DNA of 64,000 bases from Bagarius yarrelli (GCA_005784505.1 VCAZ01000001.1:7194097-7258096); one strand, 5' to 3'; positions 34,958-46,805 are shown, counted from the stretch's first letter. Numbers and translations are program-made. Notes: a model not told the origin generated them from the sequence alone.

Positions 34958-35074
34958 CTATTTATGCCTGCTTCCTCTTCTCTTCATGGCTGCTGTGCAC
35001 TGTGGGCAATACCATTTTCCTTTAGGTGCCTCGGTCAAGCCCACACAGCCGTAGTGAAACCACTCGATGGGACA
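34958..35074 (-). CDS. ing3: ING3 coding exon 12 (PHD finger end and stop)
   Basis: 117 nt including TAG. Contains CPIEWFHYGCVGLTEAPKGK and WYCPQC, the last five zinc ligands, then the basic tail. The 3' UTR continues left of 34958; no canonical AATAAA could be fixed. Confidence 0.98.
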   Translation of the reverse strand, partial: CPIEWFHYGCVGLTEAPKGKWYCPQCTAAMKRRGSRHK

Positions 35075-38000
35075 CTGTGAAAACAAAAAATCATTTAGAT
35101 TAACACACAATGTGCCATTTCCAGTTTAGTCTGAAAAAATCTGAAATATTAGTCGTTATATGGTGCGTCAGTAATTTGGGAAATGATCATAGTGTTGATC
35201 GGAAGATTAGGGGTTTAATTCCCTGCACCATTAAGCTGCAACTGCTGGGCCCTTAAGCAAGGCCCTTAACGCTAAACTGCTCAGTTAAGTATATTAAAAA
35301 AAGAGAGGGATAAATGCAGGTCGTTCTAATTGAGGGCGTCTGCTAAATTTCAGTAAAGTTGTTATTACAAGCATCTGCTTTACCAAGTACTCTTCATGAT
35401 GTTAACAACTGTTTGGCTTAAACAGAGCCACGTGTTCATTATAGTTTATAGTAGGGCTGCAAATTATATCACAGTGTGTGTGCATCTGCAATAGTCTACT
35501 ATTAGTAATTTGTGGATTGATTGTAACATTTAATAATAAAGTAAAAGTGTAACATTAGCACATTGTTTTTTATTCCTGTTACTGTGTTAACATTTTAAAC
35601 AAGTTTAAGAAACCACTTCCGTAGCTTTACCAAAGATTAATTGTATTTAATGTATACAGTGAAGGCTATGCAGTGTAAGTTTTACATTTGATTATTCAAT
35701 TTCTGTATCTAAATCTCCAAAAACTATTAAAACACAGTTTATTTCATTTACATCTTAGTTCTATTGTATTTAACTATGATTATCGTTTGTGTATTATATT
35801 TTACCCAGAAGCACACCCTTAAAAAAAATCTTTTAAAGCTACATTTTTCCTAACAGCTTGCTAACACTGAGATGTTTTTTTACTTTTCTATAAGGAAAAC
35901 AGAGAAGCTTCATGTGATCACTATGATTTAATGAACTATGAATTAGGCGTGCATTCAGTCATCTGTGTAAATTGTCTTTTATACAGAAGCCTGTAATCAG
36001 CCTAAAGATTTAACAGAAGGAAAAGTACTTACATCCTGGTTATCACAGCCAACCATTTCACCATAAGAAACCTGCGAATGTAAAAAAAAAAAAAAATCCA
36101 ACAATTATTAATGGTTAAAGTAGTTTTACAATTATAATTTCCAGATGTTATAAGTTACACATACATTTACTGTCTAACTAAAGTGTAATAGTTTGTGTTG
36201 CATCCTACTGAAAAGGGGAGGGGGGTTAAGTTAAGGACTTATTTTTGACGTCACATTTACATTATAAGCATATTAGCTGCAACTAGTGACTACGAAATAA
36301 CACTGTAAAAGTGTGGGCTGGGGTGGAATTTTGGAATCAAGCCAGAGAAAGACACTGATTTTCCACAAACCTAAGACAACAACTGACAAGGACCATATTT
36401 AATGTTCAAAAAATTTAGGATGAGCGAGCACTAATACACCCCAGTGCTATATAACAATCATGTATCGCAACCCTGTAGTTGTTTCTAAGCTAATTTAACT
36501 TCAGACAACCAAGTACAAAGTCATTTGAAGCTCAAAAGATATGACTTTCAGTAAGACCGAAATACACCGAAGCAACATAAAATATCTGGAACCATCTTTA
36601 ATACACACAGAACAGATAGTCTTACAAATGTAAACAATGGTTTTGACAAAGGTTTGTGCTAACAAGCTGTGTTTAAAATCAGAGTGGACGTGTAAACCAG
36701 CTAGTGAAGAGAATAGGGATTTTTTATTGCCAGGCAATTGATAATGCTTCATCAATCATTTGTTCACCAATCATCAGTCAAATTTTATCTGGACTAATAA
36801 CATGAATTTTGACATGTGACTGAATGCCAAAATTATCATTATTGTTTGGGGTGGAAAAAGACTGGACCTTTCTGATGACATGAACAGATCCATAATGAAC
36901 CGGACTCAATATGTGTACAATAAATGTACTCAATATGCCCAAAAAAAAAACACTGAGAAAAGTGTAGGCACCTGATTGCAAATGCAGTAGCGCGGCTCGT
37001 TGGGGTCGTAAGTCCAGTCCACTTGTCCGCTGCCGTCACTCTCTGGTAACACGGCTGTCTGTTGGGCCAGCTCATGAGCCAGAGCCGAGGAGGAGGAGCA
37101 GGATGACAGGGAAGAAGAGGATGAGGATGACGAGGACTGGTGGTTGGAAGACTTATTGTTGTTTCTGGAAACACAGGAATCAGAAAGGAGAGATATACAT
37201 TTAACATACACAAATCACATGTGTACAGAAACTCTAAAGCTTTACATTTGTCACATTAGATGACCTCTCCTGTAAAAGTTCACTAGGACAAAAAACAAAT
37301 AAAAACCTTAAAAATCAAAAAAAGGAAAATTCTAATTTTATGATCGAATCGGTTCATTTTTTTGACGACCTGCTTTTATCTTTTAAACAAACCCGAATCA
37401 GATATCTGCATTTACACGGCATAATATGCTCTTCATGACTACTATTGTTTTAAAAACACATTTCGATGCGTGTCCTCCACTGCTGAAGAACACGTATGAG
37501 CACAGGTGGAGTTATGCTTGTAATGGCGTTAGTGATACGTTCCTTGAAATTATTTATCTTTTCCTGATGCACCATGGCCGTCAAATGCTCCCAAAGATTA
37601 AAATCAAGTAGGGTGAGATCTGGGGAACTGGGAAAATGGTTTTCATAAAAAAAATAAATAAAAAAATAAAAAAAAGTTTACTTTTCATATGTATGAAACT
37701 TATGAGACATCCTGTATACATGGCAGATGCTAATGCACATATCTGATTTATTGTCACATAGGAATGAAGCCTAGAACTTGGCCTAGAATTTGAAAATATT
37801 GGAATCCATGTGCTTTTTGTCTGCTTACATGATCGTGGGTCATATCCCATCTGTGCCACATTGAAGAAAAAATATGCAAATTGGGTCGCTTGATAAATGC
37901 AGAGTAAATGCAGCCTTAGTGGGCAAAGAAAGAGAAATGCCATTTTCACCAGCGGTCTGTCATAACGGTTCTATTAAAATAGTCTGGTCAGTGCTTCTAT

Positions 38001-41000
38001 TCTGTTTTTTTTTTTTATTCCAATCTAATGTGTAGACAATTACTTCCTTTTCACAATTTTTAAATAGCATGAAAATAAACTGTACAAATTCAAGTTTTAC
38101 AAATCAAAACATTTTCCAGTTCAACTATGTTGAACAAAAGTAATTAGTCAAAACTAACAAAAAAATATAAGCTGCAAAAGGACCATGTTACCATGTGTGT
38201 GTTACCATGTCTTCAGTGGGAACACGTGTGTGGGAGAATCTTACTTGCTCTTGCGTCCTGCGCGGGAGTCTGAGTTGTTGCTGGTGGTGAGGTTCTGTGT
38301 CAGAGTGGAGGCCAGAGTTGAGGACATGTAGCCAGAAGATTCTCTGCTCGAAGCAAAGTCCCGTGCCAAGATATCATTTTTAATGGCTTCATAGGAAGCT
38401 TTCATACTTGACGTCCTCCTGCCCTCTTTCATCTGCAATACGAGACCACACACACACACAAAAATAGCTTTATGATCTAGAATATACAACACTATTTTTT
38501 AGATCTGTTTTGTATAACTTAATACTATATGTAGAGCTGGGCGGTATGACGGTGTATATCATTACTGCGGAATAAATATTTAACTGTAATAGATTTTTTT
38601 TTAATTCAGTGTATACAGCGACATGAAAATAAGTGGCCGTGGCTAACTCGTGTGCAGCATGCATGAGTCTGAGAAAAACGCTGGGAGTTTGTCAATAACA
38701 AGGAGAACATTTAGGTGAAGTGTTTACATATTTATATTTTTATATTTACGATGTTAGTCAAGTGGATAATCCAAGTTTATATTTCATTTACTACAGTTAT
38801 TAAGAATGAATTAAAAAGGTTTTTGTTTATTTTCCCGGAATAACTACCCATATAGGAAAGGTGGGGAAGTAGGGGAGTGTGTTGAGATTTGTTTTACCTG
38901 TGCGGTGGCTTGCACTGCCTGAGCTGCTGCCATACTGATAGCTCCTGCACCGGCGGCTGGACCCATTGGCAGAGAGCTCAGGTTGTAGGAGGAAAGAGAC
39001 TGGGAGGAGTTCACATTGTACACGTTGCTGGACGAGGAGGACGTGTTGTTCATTCTACAGCCTGTCTCACACATACATAAACACAAGTTAGAACAGTCCC
39101 TAAGGCAGTCAATCACCGTTTATAGGGAACAATCTGTCCGCGCACACACACACATACAAGAATCAATGGCATGAACTGATATCTGATTGATGTCTTTACC
39201 TGCCGTGTTCTCTTTGGAGACATCTGAAGTCAGTGTCGAGAGCAGAGCTTCAGATTTAAACTTCTTCTCTGGCACATGCTCAGTAGTGTGGTGAGTTGGC
39301 GTGCTGTACTTCCTCTCTGATGAATGCACACAAACACAAAAAACATTACAAAAAAAACAATAAAGAAGAAAAGTATGAAAGTAGAGCGAGAAAGAGAGAC
39401 AGAGAGAGAGATAATTGGCAAGTCTTACTTTCTCCAGCAACATGCGAGTGAACGTGATGGTTATTGACAGGTTGGGAAGGACTGTCCATTTCTAATGATC
39501 CTGCAGCAAAAAAACAAAACAAGTAAGAATTTTAATAGCTCAATAAAATAATCATGCAAATGAAACAAAAACCAGTTTAGACTAAATAAGCCGAGTGGAA
39601 TTTGTAGAGAAATTTGCTGCCTGCAAGCCAAATTGCATTTATGGTGTAAACGTTGATAAGCTTTCCTCTTTTTCTAGAACAACTGAAACCCCTTTAGGTG
39701 AAACTACATGCAGATTGCTGAGCTAGTTCACTGAGCAAAACAAAACAAATACCCAATAAAGTTTCTTTGTTTTGGATACCTAAAAAACGTAATAGACGAG
39801 GCCAACTAATCAAAGCTAATGTAGTGTAAGAACAAATGCTGAGCGCAATATAGAGTAAAGGGAAAACAAAGGAGTTTATAAGCACTGAGGTCTATGCAAA
39901 TTTAAAGTATGGTGGGGTTTTTTTTTTAGATTTGTTAACCTAAAAATTTGTCAGATATTCCGAATTAATTTCAGGATGTCAGTAGCTTAGGTTTGATACT
40001 TTGCTAGAGATACTAGAGCCACATTTTAAAACCCATTTCTGATTAAAACGCCTCTCAAAAAGTTTACTACAGATGCGAAAAACTAAAATTTAGATTTTTT
40101 TGATGACAAAGAGTTTTAGAGGCAGTGAGTGAAGGTCTTTACACATTAAGTCCAAAACATTCGTTCGAAATTGTCCCATGTTAAAAACCTCATGTTTTAT
40201 CAAATCACGTTTACACACTGCATCCAAAACTTTCGTCTAAAGCTTTCTAATGGAGCATTGTGCCAAGTTGTAGTATTCTGTCCTCACATGTCATGTATGT
40301 CAATGGATATTTTCTCTTATTTGTCAGGAGGAGAGTTCTAGACCTGCTCAACTGTTAAGTATTTGATTTGCTTGGTTTTGTCAGTCCATCCATAAATTGT
40401 GTATTTTTAATTCTAAAGTAATTTCCTGCATTCTGTGCAGTTACAACAGCTAAACAAAAAGTTGAAACAGGAGAACAAATGTTGCATGGTTGAGGGAAAG
40501 ACAATAAAAAGTTAATTTGACAACTCAATGGCACCTTAACCTATAATGTAGTGTAACAGAAAAAGAAATTAGAAAAGATTTTTTATTGTAAAAAAAAAAA
40601 AAGAAAAAAATAATAATAGAGATTTTTTTTACTTCTTACTTCTAATTTTACACCTTGTGCAAAATCTAAAACACAAAATGTTTGTTACTTTCAATCAACC
40701 CACTGTAGAAATGACAATTACTGCCTTCTTGCCTGCTTTAAGATCTGTACTAAAGACTGAAGTTCTCAAATAAACAATCACATGCTGAATGTGTCTTTTA
40801 CTTACGCCTCTCCAGGATCTCTGTAATGCCGGCATTGTCCGCTTCCAGCTCCATTTTAAACTTCGCAAGCTCCTGATCCAACTTCCTCAGGTGCCGATCC
40901 ACCTAACCACAGCAAACCACACAAAACGAAACACGTCTAATGACCGTTGATATTTCTGTTGGTGCAGATGAACTTAGTGACTGCCATCTAGTGGAGTACT

Positions 41001-44000
41001 AAGTGTAATGCAATAGAAATCCTTCTTACTCACCAGATCATAGATTTGATTGGCTAACTGGATTTTTTCATCAGCATCCTCTAACGCTTTATAATAATCC
41101 TGCGAGAAAGAATTCAGGAAAGTTTAAAAAAGGGCCATTACGAAGCACTGAATGCAGAGAAAATAATTTAGATATGAATAATAATAAGTCAGTCAGTAAT
41201 TAAGTAAGTTAGTCAGTCAGTAATTAATTAAGTCAGTATGTAATTCCATAATGAAGTAGGTTAGAAAGTAATTCAGTCAGTCAGTAAGTAAATGTCAGTC
41301 AGTATTTTATTTATTCCACAATTAAGCAAGCAAGTCAGTAATTAAATAAAATAGTAAATAAATAAGTTAAAATATTAATTAGTCCTCGATATAGTAAATA
41401 AAGCCGTCTGCTTTGGGAGTGAAGTGATATTTCTAGCAGATGCTCTATTGGTGCTCGTTGAAGATTGCATCTTTTGTTCGCTACCTTCTTAATAACCTCC
41501 ATCTGCTCTTCCCTCCATTCGGGTTTGTTCTTCTTAGCGTTGCCAAAGAACTCATTAACTCTCTGCTCCAGCTGGTCCATAGCATCTAAAAAAAGAAATA
41601 GCAGAGTCGTGATCAGTTTGACGAAAAACTATTGATCCTAATACTGTGTAATGTTTGCCCTTTTAACTTTCAGACATTTGTTTATACTTTTATCATACCA
41701 GAAAAAAAGTTTCTTGCTCTGGTGCTTCTTATCCAATCAGGTTTTACGGTACACAATAGCACTGAATCCCGGTTCACACTTTAATCTGCTGTTGTTGTGG
41801 ACATGTTACAGGCTACTTCTACCTATTCAAGCTTTTATATTTCATAACTATCAGCACTTAAACACAACAAAAAATTCTGCATTAATGACCAAAACAATAA
41901 ACATAAATATACAAATATTATAATGCTGTAAAAAATATTACAGCACAAGAGATTTTATTTTGACAAAGCCTCTTTGAAGTCTCTAGTTTTTTTTCCCAAT
42001 TTCCCTATTTTAGTATACACAAACACACAGATTCCATAATACAATTTTTACCACCTGTTTGTGTGGCTTTTAAATGGTTAATTAATACCGTGATATTTTT
42101 AGACTAAGTTTATACTTTGAAAGTTTCACTATTAACACAGCCCAAACTCATTACCGCTAATAGCTCTGCTCTGAGACAGGCCTCGTCTCTCGGGGTGAAT
42201 GCATGATATTAGACTTGATTGGTAAGCTGGTAATAAGACATTTGTATACTCATTGGGATCGTTGCCATGAAAATTCTCAGCATGCGCCTGCTAATTACCT
42301 CCTTTAAGGCCTTTACATTATGTACAGATGTCAAATACGACTGAGAAAGTTTCATCTCGAATAAAGTCAGATGCTGCGCTTTGAATGTAAATACTCTTAT
42401 AGGCCAAAATGGAATTGGAAATTTGGGGATTGGTCTCGGTTATTACGCAGAGGAGCTTCAAAATGTATTCATCTTCAGTGACCCTGTGCTCACATCCCAG
42501 CTGCCTAAGTTAAGTATATAAAGGAAACAGCTCATCCCTGTAAACACACGCTTATAAATATTCACATTCATAATATAGTGTATTGTAATACAACTGTATT
42601 GCGGAAATATGCCTTAAAATTCTCTGAATTATCTATTTTTTTCTTCTTATTATAGATTCAACATCATTTTTCACTTAATATTCTCTTCTACTAAAAGTTT
42701 CCTAGGTATTTTTAAAGAAGGCTGTGTGTTTGATTGCAAACACATAGTGTTTGTTTGAACACAGACAGTATATTGAATGGTTTAGGGGGGGGGGGAAATT
42801 AATCTAGAGGAAACCCATACAAATGTATGAGGAACATTATTAATTCTGATGCACCGTGCAGGCTCGGATCCTAAATCAAATCCCATGTAGGTTTCAGGTT
42901 TCTCTGGAAAATTCTAAATGTGGACAGGGACACTTACGTAACATCATCTTGTAACGAGCGTTACGATGATCTGTTTTGGTATTGATACGTTTGGCTTCTG
43001 CTCGATCTCAGCAAGTCTAGCAGACATACGAATACAGACGGTGGCTCATGAGCTGAACCTCAACATGAACTTTAAACCGGTTTGAAAAAGGCGACTGGTC
43101 TCGTGGCAATTTAAGGTAGAATTTTTTTTTAGCATTAGGAATTAGGGATACAACCCAGCAAAATAGATGATCGAATACTGTAGTTTTACTTTATAGTTTT
43201 ACTTTATTGCTTTATTGAGCTCCATTAATATCTGTATGTTCATTAATTCTGTATTATTTATTCTTTTTTTTACATTTACGGCGGCTGCTCTTATCCAGAG
43301 CGACTTACATTTATTTCATTTATATAACTAAGCAATTTGGGGGGTGGGGGGTGGGTGTGTGTGTGTGTTAAGGGCTTTGCTCAGGTTGGTGCTGGGAATC
43401 GAACCCACAACCTTTGGGTTAGCAATCCAACACCTTAACCTCACCTTCTACTTCCTTTTTTTAATTTATTGTTCTTTTTTAATAACTTATTGTTTTATTA
43501 TGTTTGTTCTTAATGGATAGATTTCGTATGCAGTTACTTAATAAAGTATTAACTCAAAAGAAGGAACACCGAACTGCTTTTCATCCCAGGCGTTTCCATG
43601 AAAAGATCTTGCCATCATCTTGGATAGCTTGCTGATCTCCTCGTCCTAATCCATTGGTTTTTTTTGCATGTTGCTAAATATACATTTACGTCATTTGGCA
43701 GACACCCTTAATTAGAGCGACTTGCATTTATCCCTTTTTTTTTATACAACTGAGCAATTGGGGGCCTTGCACAGGGGCCCAGCAGTGGCAGCTTGGTGGT
43801 ACTGGGAATTAAACCCAGATTTACCAATTAGCAATCCAACACCTTAAGCCACTGAGCTACCATTTTCCATATTTTTCAAGATCATTTGTGATCTAGTAAA
43901 TTAATATTATTGTGTTGATGGAGACGTCTGAGCACTTTTTTAAGTCGATTCGGATAATATATAAGTAAATAAAATAACTAAATAAACGCATTAAAAAAAA

Positions 44001-44508
44001 CATTGGTCACTAAAATAAGTTTTTTTTATTTTTATTAAAGTTTATCTACAGTGAATCTGACTCTTCTGACTACAGTAGTTTTGCGCATCCTTAGTTTGTT
44101 TGTTTTTTTAACCCCACGTGACTTTTAGCCCTGCTTATAAATCTACTAAAAAAAAATAACTAGACTTTAATTATAATTAACTAGATTTATAACGTGGTGA
44201 TTTATCTAATTAAGTGTGTAGTATTGTGGTCATTTTAACCCACTAGGTTGTTGCACCGTGTCTTACTCTGCACTTGCAGGTCCATCTCTCGCATTTCCGT
44301 AAACCTGTCGCGGAGATCCATGGGTAGCTGCTCGATCACTGCCAGAGAGAAGAAAATGCTAAATTACCCACTAGCCTAGCATGCTAACAGCTGCGCATCA
44401 TTTTTATTAAATACCAAACTGGAGACTTGAACAAAACACGTCGTAAAGCCACGAAAATATTTAACCTCGTTTATACTTACTTTCGAGGTAGTCCTCCAAG
44501 TACAACAT
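34958..44508 (-). CDS. ing3: ING3, inhibitor of growth family member 3 (complete)
   Basis: Twelve coding exons: 44508-44481, 44338-44267, 41585-41485, 41099-41034, 40902-40806, 39500-39429, 39316-39200, 39061-38898, 38432-38245, 37164-36972, 36071-36033, 35074-34958. All junctions have GT/AG and fit in phase; the total is 1254 nt, 417 residues plus stop (human ING3 is 418). Residues 1-105 form the ING N-terminal domain (MLYLEDYLEMIEQLP start). The middle is low-complexity, Ser-rich and Lys-rich. Residues 362-405 form a C4HC3 PHD finger (C362, C364, C375, C380, H386, C389, C402, C405), followed by a basic tail RRGSRHK. The family's PHD finger binds histone H3 trimethylated at Lys4, and ING3 is a subunit of the nuclear NuA4/TIP60 acetyltransferase complex. 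No key residue is missing; the gene looks intact. Confidence 0.98.
35159..35358 (+). mobile_element. tRNA-derived SINE, diverged plus copy
   Basis: Within ING3 intron 11. GGGGTTTAATTCCCTGCACC, GGGCCCTTAAGCAAGGCCCT and a tail GAGGGCGTCTGCTAAATTTC. Confidence 0.75.
36033..36071 (-). CDS. ing3: ING3 coding exon 11 (micro-exon in PHD finger)
   Basis: 39 nt, 13 codons, VSYGEMVGCDNQD, phase 0 at both ends, between TTCGCAG and GTAAGT. Carries the zinc ligand C375 and the histone-contacting region. Confidence 0.97.
36072..36971. other. ING3 intron 10, nothing recognised
   Basis: AT-rich, without a repeat or a supported exon. The 84-aa antisense frame at 36501-36755 matches nothing I know. Confidence 0.5.
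36972..37164 (-). CDS. ing3: ING3 coding exon 10 (PHD finger start)
   Basis: 193 nt, residues 302-366: a poly-Ser stretch, then QVDWTYDPNEPRYCICNQ, which carries the first two zinc ligands. Several overlapping frames at this locus are shadows. Confidence 0.97.
37430..37718 (-). mobile_element. Mariner-like transposon remnant (TIR plus transposase C-terminus)
   Basis: On minus, a TIR-like end ACAGGATGTCTCATAAGTTT (from 37716) is followed by an uninterrupted frame with SPDLTLLDFNLWEHL, then ERITNAITSITPPVLIRVL and WRTRIEMC and a stop. This is the C-terminal pattern of mariner-group transposases (SPDLTPxDFFLWG...). Everything between the TIR and the C-terminal part is deleted. The second TIR was not found. 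Lies in ING3 intron 9. Confidence 0.7.
38245..38432 (-). CDS. ing3: ING3 coding exon 9
   Basis: 188 nt, residues 240-301, starting MKEGRRTSSMKASYEAIKND and ending SRAGRKS. Donor GTAAGA. Confidence 0.97.
38530..38580. mobile_element. hAT-like terminal fragment
   Basis: GAGCTGGGCGGTATGACGGT followed by GTATATCATTACTGCGG resembles the ends of fish hAT elements. Only one end was seen. Confidence 0.35.
38898..39061 (-). CDS. ing3: ING3 coding exon 8
   Basis: 164 nt, residues 185-239: a Ser/Asn-rich stretch, then GAISMAAAQAVQATAQ as in human. Donor GTAAAA. Confidence 0.96.
39200..39316 (-). CDS. ing3: ING3 coding exon 7
   Basis: 117 nt, residues 146-184, with KRKYSTPTHHTTEHVPEKKF and then KSEALLSTLTSD. 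Donor GTAAAG. Confidence 0.97.
39429..39500 (-). CDS. ing3: ING3 coding exon 6
   Basis: 72 nt, residues 122-145, SLEMDSPSQPVNNHHVHSHV; His-rich linker start. Donor GTAAGA. Confidence 0.95.
39501..40805. other. ING3 intron 5, nothing recognised
   Basis: AT-rich intron without a clear repeat; only homopolymer A/T runs near 39915 and 40590. Confidence 0.5.
40806..40902 (-). CDS. ing3: ING3 coding exon 5
   Basis: 97 nt, residues 90-121 plus one base, LRKLDQELAKFKMELEADNA; end of the ING coiled region. Donor GTAAGT. Confidence 0.97.
41034..41099 (-). CDS. ing3: ING3 coding exon 4
   Basis: 66 nt, residues 68-89, DYYKALEDADEKIQLANQIY; helical part of the ING N-terminal domain. Donor GTGAGT. Confidence 0.97.
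41180..41345. repeat. Degenerate AGTC/AGTA tandem repeat
   Basis: Repeated GTCAGTCAGTAATTAA-type words in ING3 intron 3. Confidence 0.75.
41485..41585 (-). CDS. ing3: ING3 coding exon 3
   Basis: 101 nt after CTTTTTTTAG; residues 34-67 with AMDQLEQRVNEFFGNAKKNK. Donor GTAGCG is unusual after +3 but the phase is exact. Confidence 0.97.
42230..42545. other. Candidate conserved non-coding element in ING3 intron 2
   Basis: A non-repetitive stretch of balanced composition between AT-rich flanks. It contains CTGCTAATTACCTCCTTTAA (homeodomain TAATTA core), TGAATGTAAATACTC (forkhead-like TGTAAATA) and an E-box CAGCTG. No splice-framed coding potential. Conservation is not testable here. Confidence 0.35.
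43270..43450 (-). mobile_element. tRNA-derived SINE, minus copy with internal G/GT expansion
   Basis: TCTTATCCAGAGCGACTTAC, GCTGGGAATCGAACCCACAA and AGCAATCCAACACCTTAACC. A G-rich run changing to (GT)n at about 43340-43368 has expanded between tail and middle. Confidence 0.85.
43680..43866 (-). mobile_element. tRNA-derived SINE, minus copy
   Basis: CATTTGGCAGACACCCTTAA, CAGGGGCCCAGCAGTGGCAG and CTTAAGCCACTGAGCTACCA. Full length, 230 bp from the previous copy and in the same orientation. Confidence 0.88.
44267..44338 (-). CDS. ing3: ING3 coding exon 2
   Basis: 72 nt after TCTCTGGCAG; residues 10-33 including IEQLPMDLRDRFTEMREMDL, as in human. Donor GTAAGA. Confidence 0.97.
44481..44508 (-). 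CDS. ing3: ING3 coding exon 1
   Basis: 28 nt, residues 1-9 plus one base: MLYLEDYLE, then donor GTAAGT. The start matches human ING3 exactly. Confidence 0.97.
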
Positions 44509-44745
44509 TTTGGCAAATACGGTGTTTTTTCGGGTTTTGCAGAAAACGTTGTTACCGTCAATATGGCGCCGACGGTTGCTGAGTGCTGAAGAGGGGAAAA
44601 AAAAGCAACCGTAAAAGGGGAGGGCCGTTACGCCGACGCCGTGCAAATTCATTCGCTGTTGAGAAGATTTACGGAAATTACGCAAGTTGTTAAGAACCAC
44701 GGAATTTGCAGTTCGTAACGGATCTGCGCGCTTTTCTGCACTATA
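44509..44745 (-). promoter_or_regulatory. ing3: Putative ING3 promoter
   Basis: The 240 bp upstream of the ING3 ATG is CpG-rich (ATGGCGCCGACGG, GTTACGCCGACGCCGTG, TCTGCGCGC) in AT-rich surroundings. AATATGGCGCC at 44560-44570 resembles a YY1-type site, frequent at housekeeping promoters. No TATA box. Confidence 0.5.
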
Positions 44746-45274
44746 TTAATACAATTCTTAGAAATATTTCTAAAAATAATAAACCCTCCCCCCCTCAATT
44801 TCAAAGGGTTTAGAACCTTTTAAGCACCATCATAAATTAAATTACTTTATACTTAAGTGTAAAAAGTATGAAAAAGTATATATTTAAATAACAAAGTAAA
44901 TAATATCAGCATATATATATAGACTCATGCACAATTTTTCCAACCAACCTGGAATCCAATTTCTACAAACCACAACAGGGCATCAGATCAGTATCAGGGT
45001 ATCAACAGATTTCCAGAGCTTTGATATATACAGAATGGAAAAAGTGATGTCAAACCACTCCTGACCCAAGATTCTGAGATTAGATTGATTGGGGGTAGTT
45101 AATACCAGACATATTTAAGAAATATTAGCCTCAAGAGGGCAGCAACGTCTGAAAAATGACCCACATGACTAAAGTTTGAATCAACTTAAACTTCATTTTA
45201 TTTTCATTTTATTAACAAGGGGCATTAATATAAATTTAATTTTAAAATTTTTAATTTCTAATTTAAATGTTGTA

Positions 45275-45350
45275 TTTCTGTAAAACTGCTTCGAGACGGT
45301 CTATAGTTAAAAGTCCTATGGAAATAAAATTGAATCAAATTAAATAGAAT
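45275..45350 (+). mobile_element. LINE 3' terminus
   Basis: AAAACTGCTTCGAGACGGTC, TAAAAGTCCTATGGAAATAA and TTGAATCAAATTAAAT recall the 3' tail of L2/Rex1-type fish LINEs. Only this tail is recognisable. Confidence 0.5.
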
Positions 45351-45990
45351 GAACACTTTTAAAGAGGTTTTTTTATTAAAAGTTTTGGAATAGAAATAAT
45401 ATAAATACTATTTTTATTAATAACGCATGCGATGTCACAAAAAGTAATTTTTTATCGATAGCATAACTTACATGCATTGCTTTCATGAGAAGAACGGTGA
45501 TCATTGATTTGTCATTAGGAATAACAATAGAAGTGATCGGTTGTTGAAAACAGTGATGATCAGTAATCAGTAATAGGGAATCATGATGAACAGCAATTGG
45601 ATATAGGGAAAGATTGGAATGTGTGTTTGGTTGTTGGCAATTCTAATAAACAGTGAGTTCTGCTCATATAACCAGCAGCTGTGATGTAAAATGTAGAGCC
45701 GCTCTCATATCATCAGCTTTATATATTCAGTAAACCAAAGATAATATAAAAACGGTTAGACTGGAACACTTCTCCAGTTTAATCAAAAACAGCTCTAACA
45801 TTTTTAAACAAACAATAAATGCTTTCATATTTTTTGGTGCGGCAGTTACTAAAACAGCTCAATAACAATACTCTTACCAGTCCTGACCTCAGGTATTACA
45901 CTGATATTAGGGCCAATGCTGAATGCCAGTGTTAACCCAGAATAATTTTATCCATTGAGTCTAACAAACATTAAAACGCCACACTGGATT

Positions 45991-46543
45991 GCCAATAAGT
46001 ACCACAGTAAATTATAGTAAAATCATAGTTACCAATAAGTACCACAGTAAACTATAGTAAAATCATAGTTACCAATAAGTACCACAGTAAACTATAGTAC
46101 AATTATAGTTGCCAATAAGTACCACAGTAAACTATAGTGCAATCATAGTTACCAATAAGTACCACAGTAAACTATAGTGCAATCATAGTTACCAATAAGT
46201 ACCACAGTAAACTATAGTACAATCATAGTTGCCAATAAGTACCACAGCAAACTATAGTACAATCATAGTTACTAATAAGTATCACAGTAAACTATAGTAC
46301 AATTATAGTTAGCAATAAAAACTACAGTAAACTATAGTGCAATCATAGTTACTAATAAATACTACAGTAAACTATAGTACAATTATAGTTAGCAATAAAA
46401 ACTACAGTAAACTATAGTACAATCATTGTTGCCAATAAGTACCACAGTAAACTATAGTGCAATTATAGTTAGCAATAAAAACTACAGTAAACTATAGTAC
46501 AATCATAGTTACCAATAAGTACAACAGTAAACTATAGTACAAT
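45991..46543. repeat. 40-bp minisatellite, about 14 units
   Basis: The unit begins CCAATAAGTACCACAGTAAA and continues CTATAGTACAATCATAGTTA. Units differ by a few substitutions (for example GTACCAC/AAACTAC). Array resumes at 46729-46797 after a SINE and reappears, inverted, inside the palindrome that follows. Confidence 0.95.
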
Positions 46544-46728
46544 TACAGCATTTGGCAGACGCTCTTATCCAGAGTGACTTACATTTATCTCATTTATACA
46601 CCTGAGCAATTGGGGGTTAAGGGCCTTGCTCAGGGGCCCAGCAGTGGTGGCTTGGTGAAGCTGGGAATCGAACCCACAATCTTCCTGGTTGGTAGTCCAA
46701 CACCTTAACCATGAGCCACCACAACCCC
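46544..46728 (-). mobile_element. tRNA-derived SINE inserted in the minisatellite
   Basis: Full-length minus copy (TTACAGCATTTGGCAGACGC, CAGGGGCCCAGCAGTGGTGG, CCATGAGCCACCACAACCCC) with array units on both sides (ACAATTA before, CAATTATAGTTACC after). Confidence 0.92.
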
Positions 46729-46805
46729 ACAATTATAGTTACCAATAGGTACCACAGGAAACTACAGCACAAGCATAGCTACCAAGACGCAGGAACTTTT
46801 ACTGA

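Noticed and set aside
36839..37213. 124-aa and 93-aa minus frames
   Set aside because: The 93-aa frame includes ING3 exon 10; the 124-aa frame is its shadow.
45991..46543. Regular 40-bp repeats considered as a CRISPR-like array
   Set aside because: No unique spacers: the whole unit is repeated head to tail. The context is a vertebrate genome.
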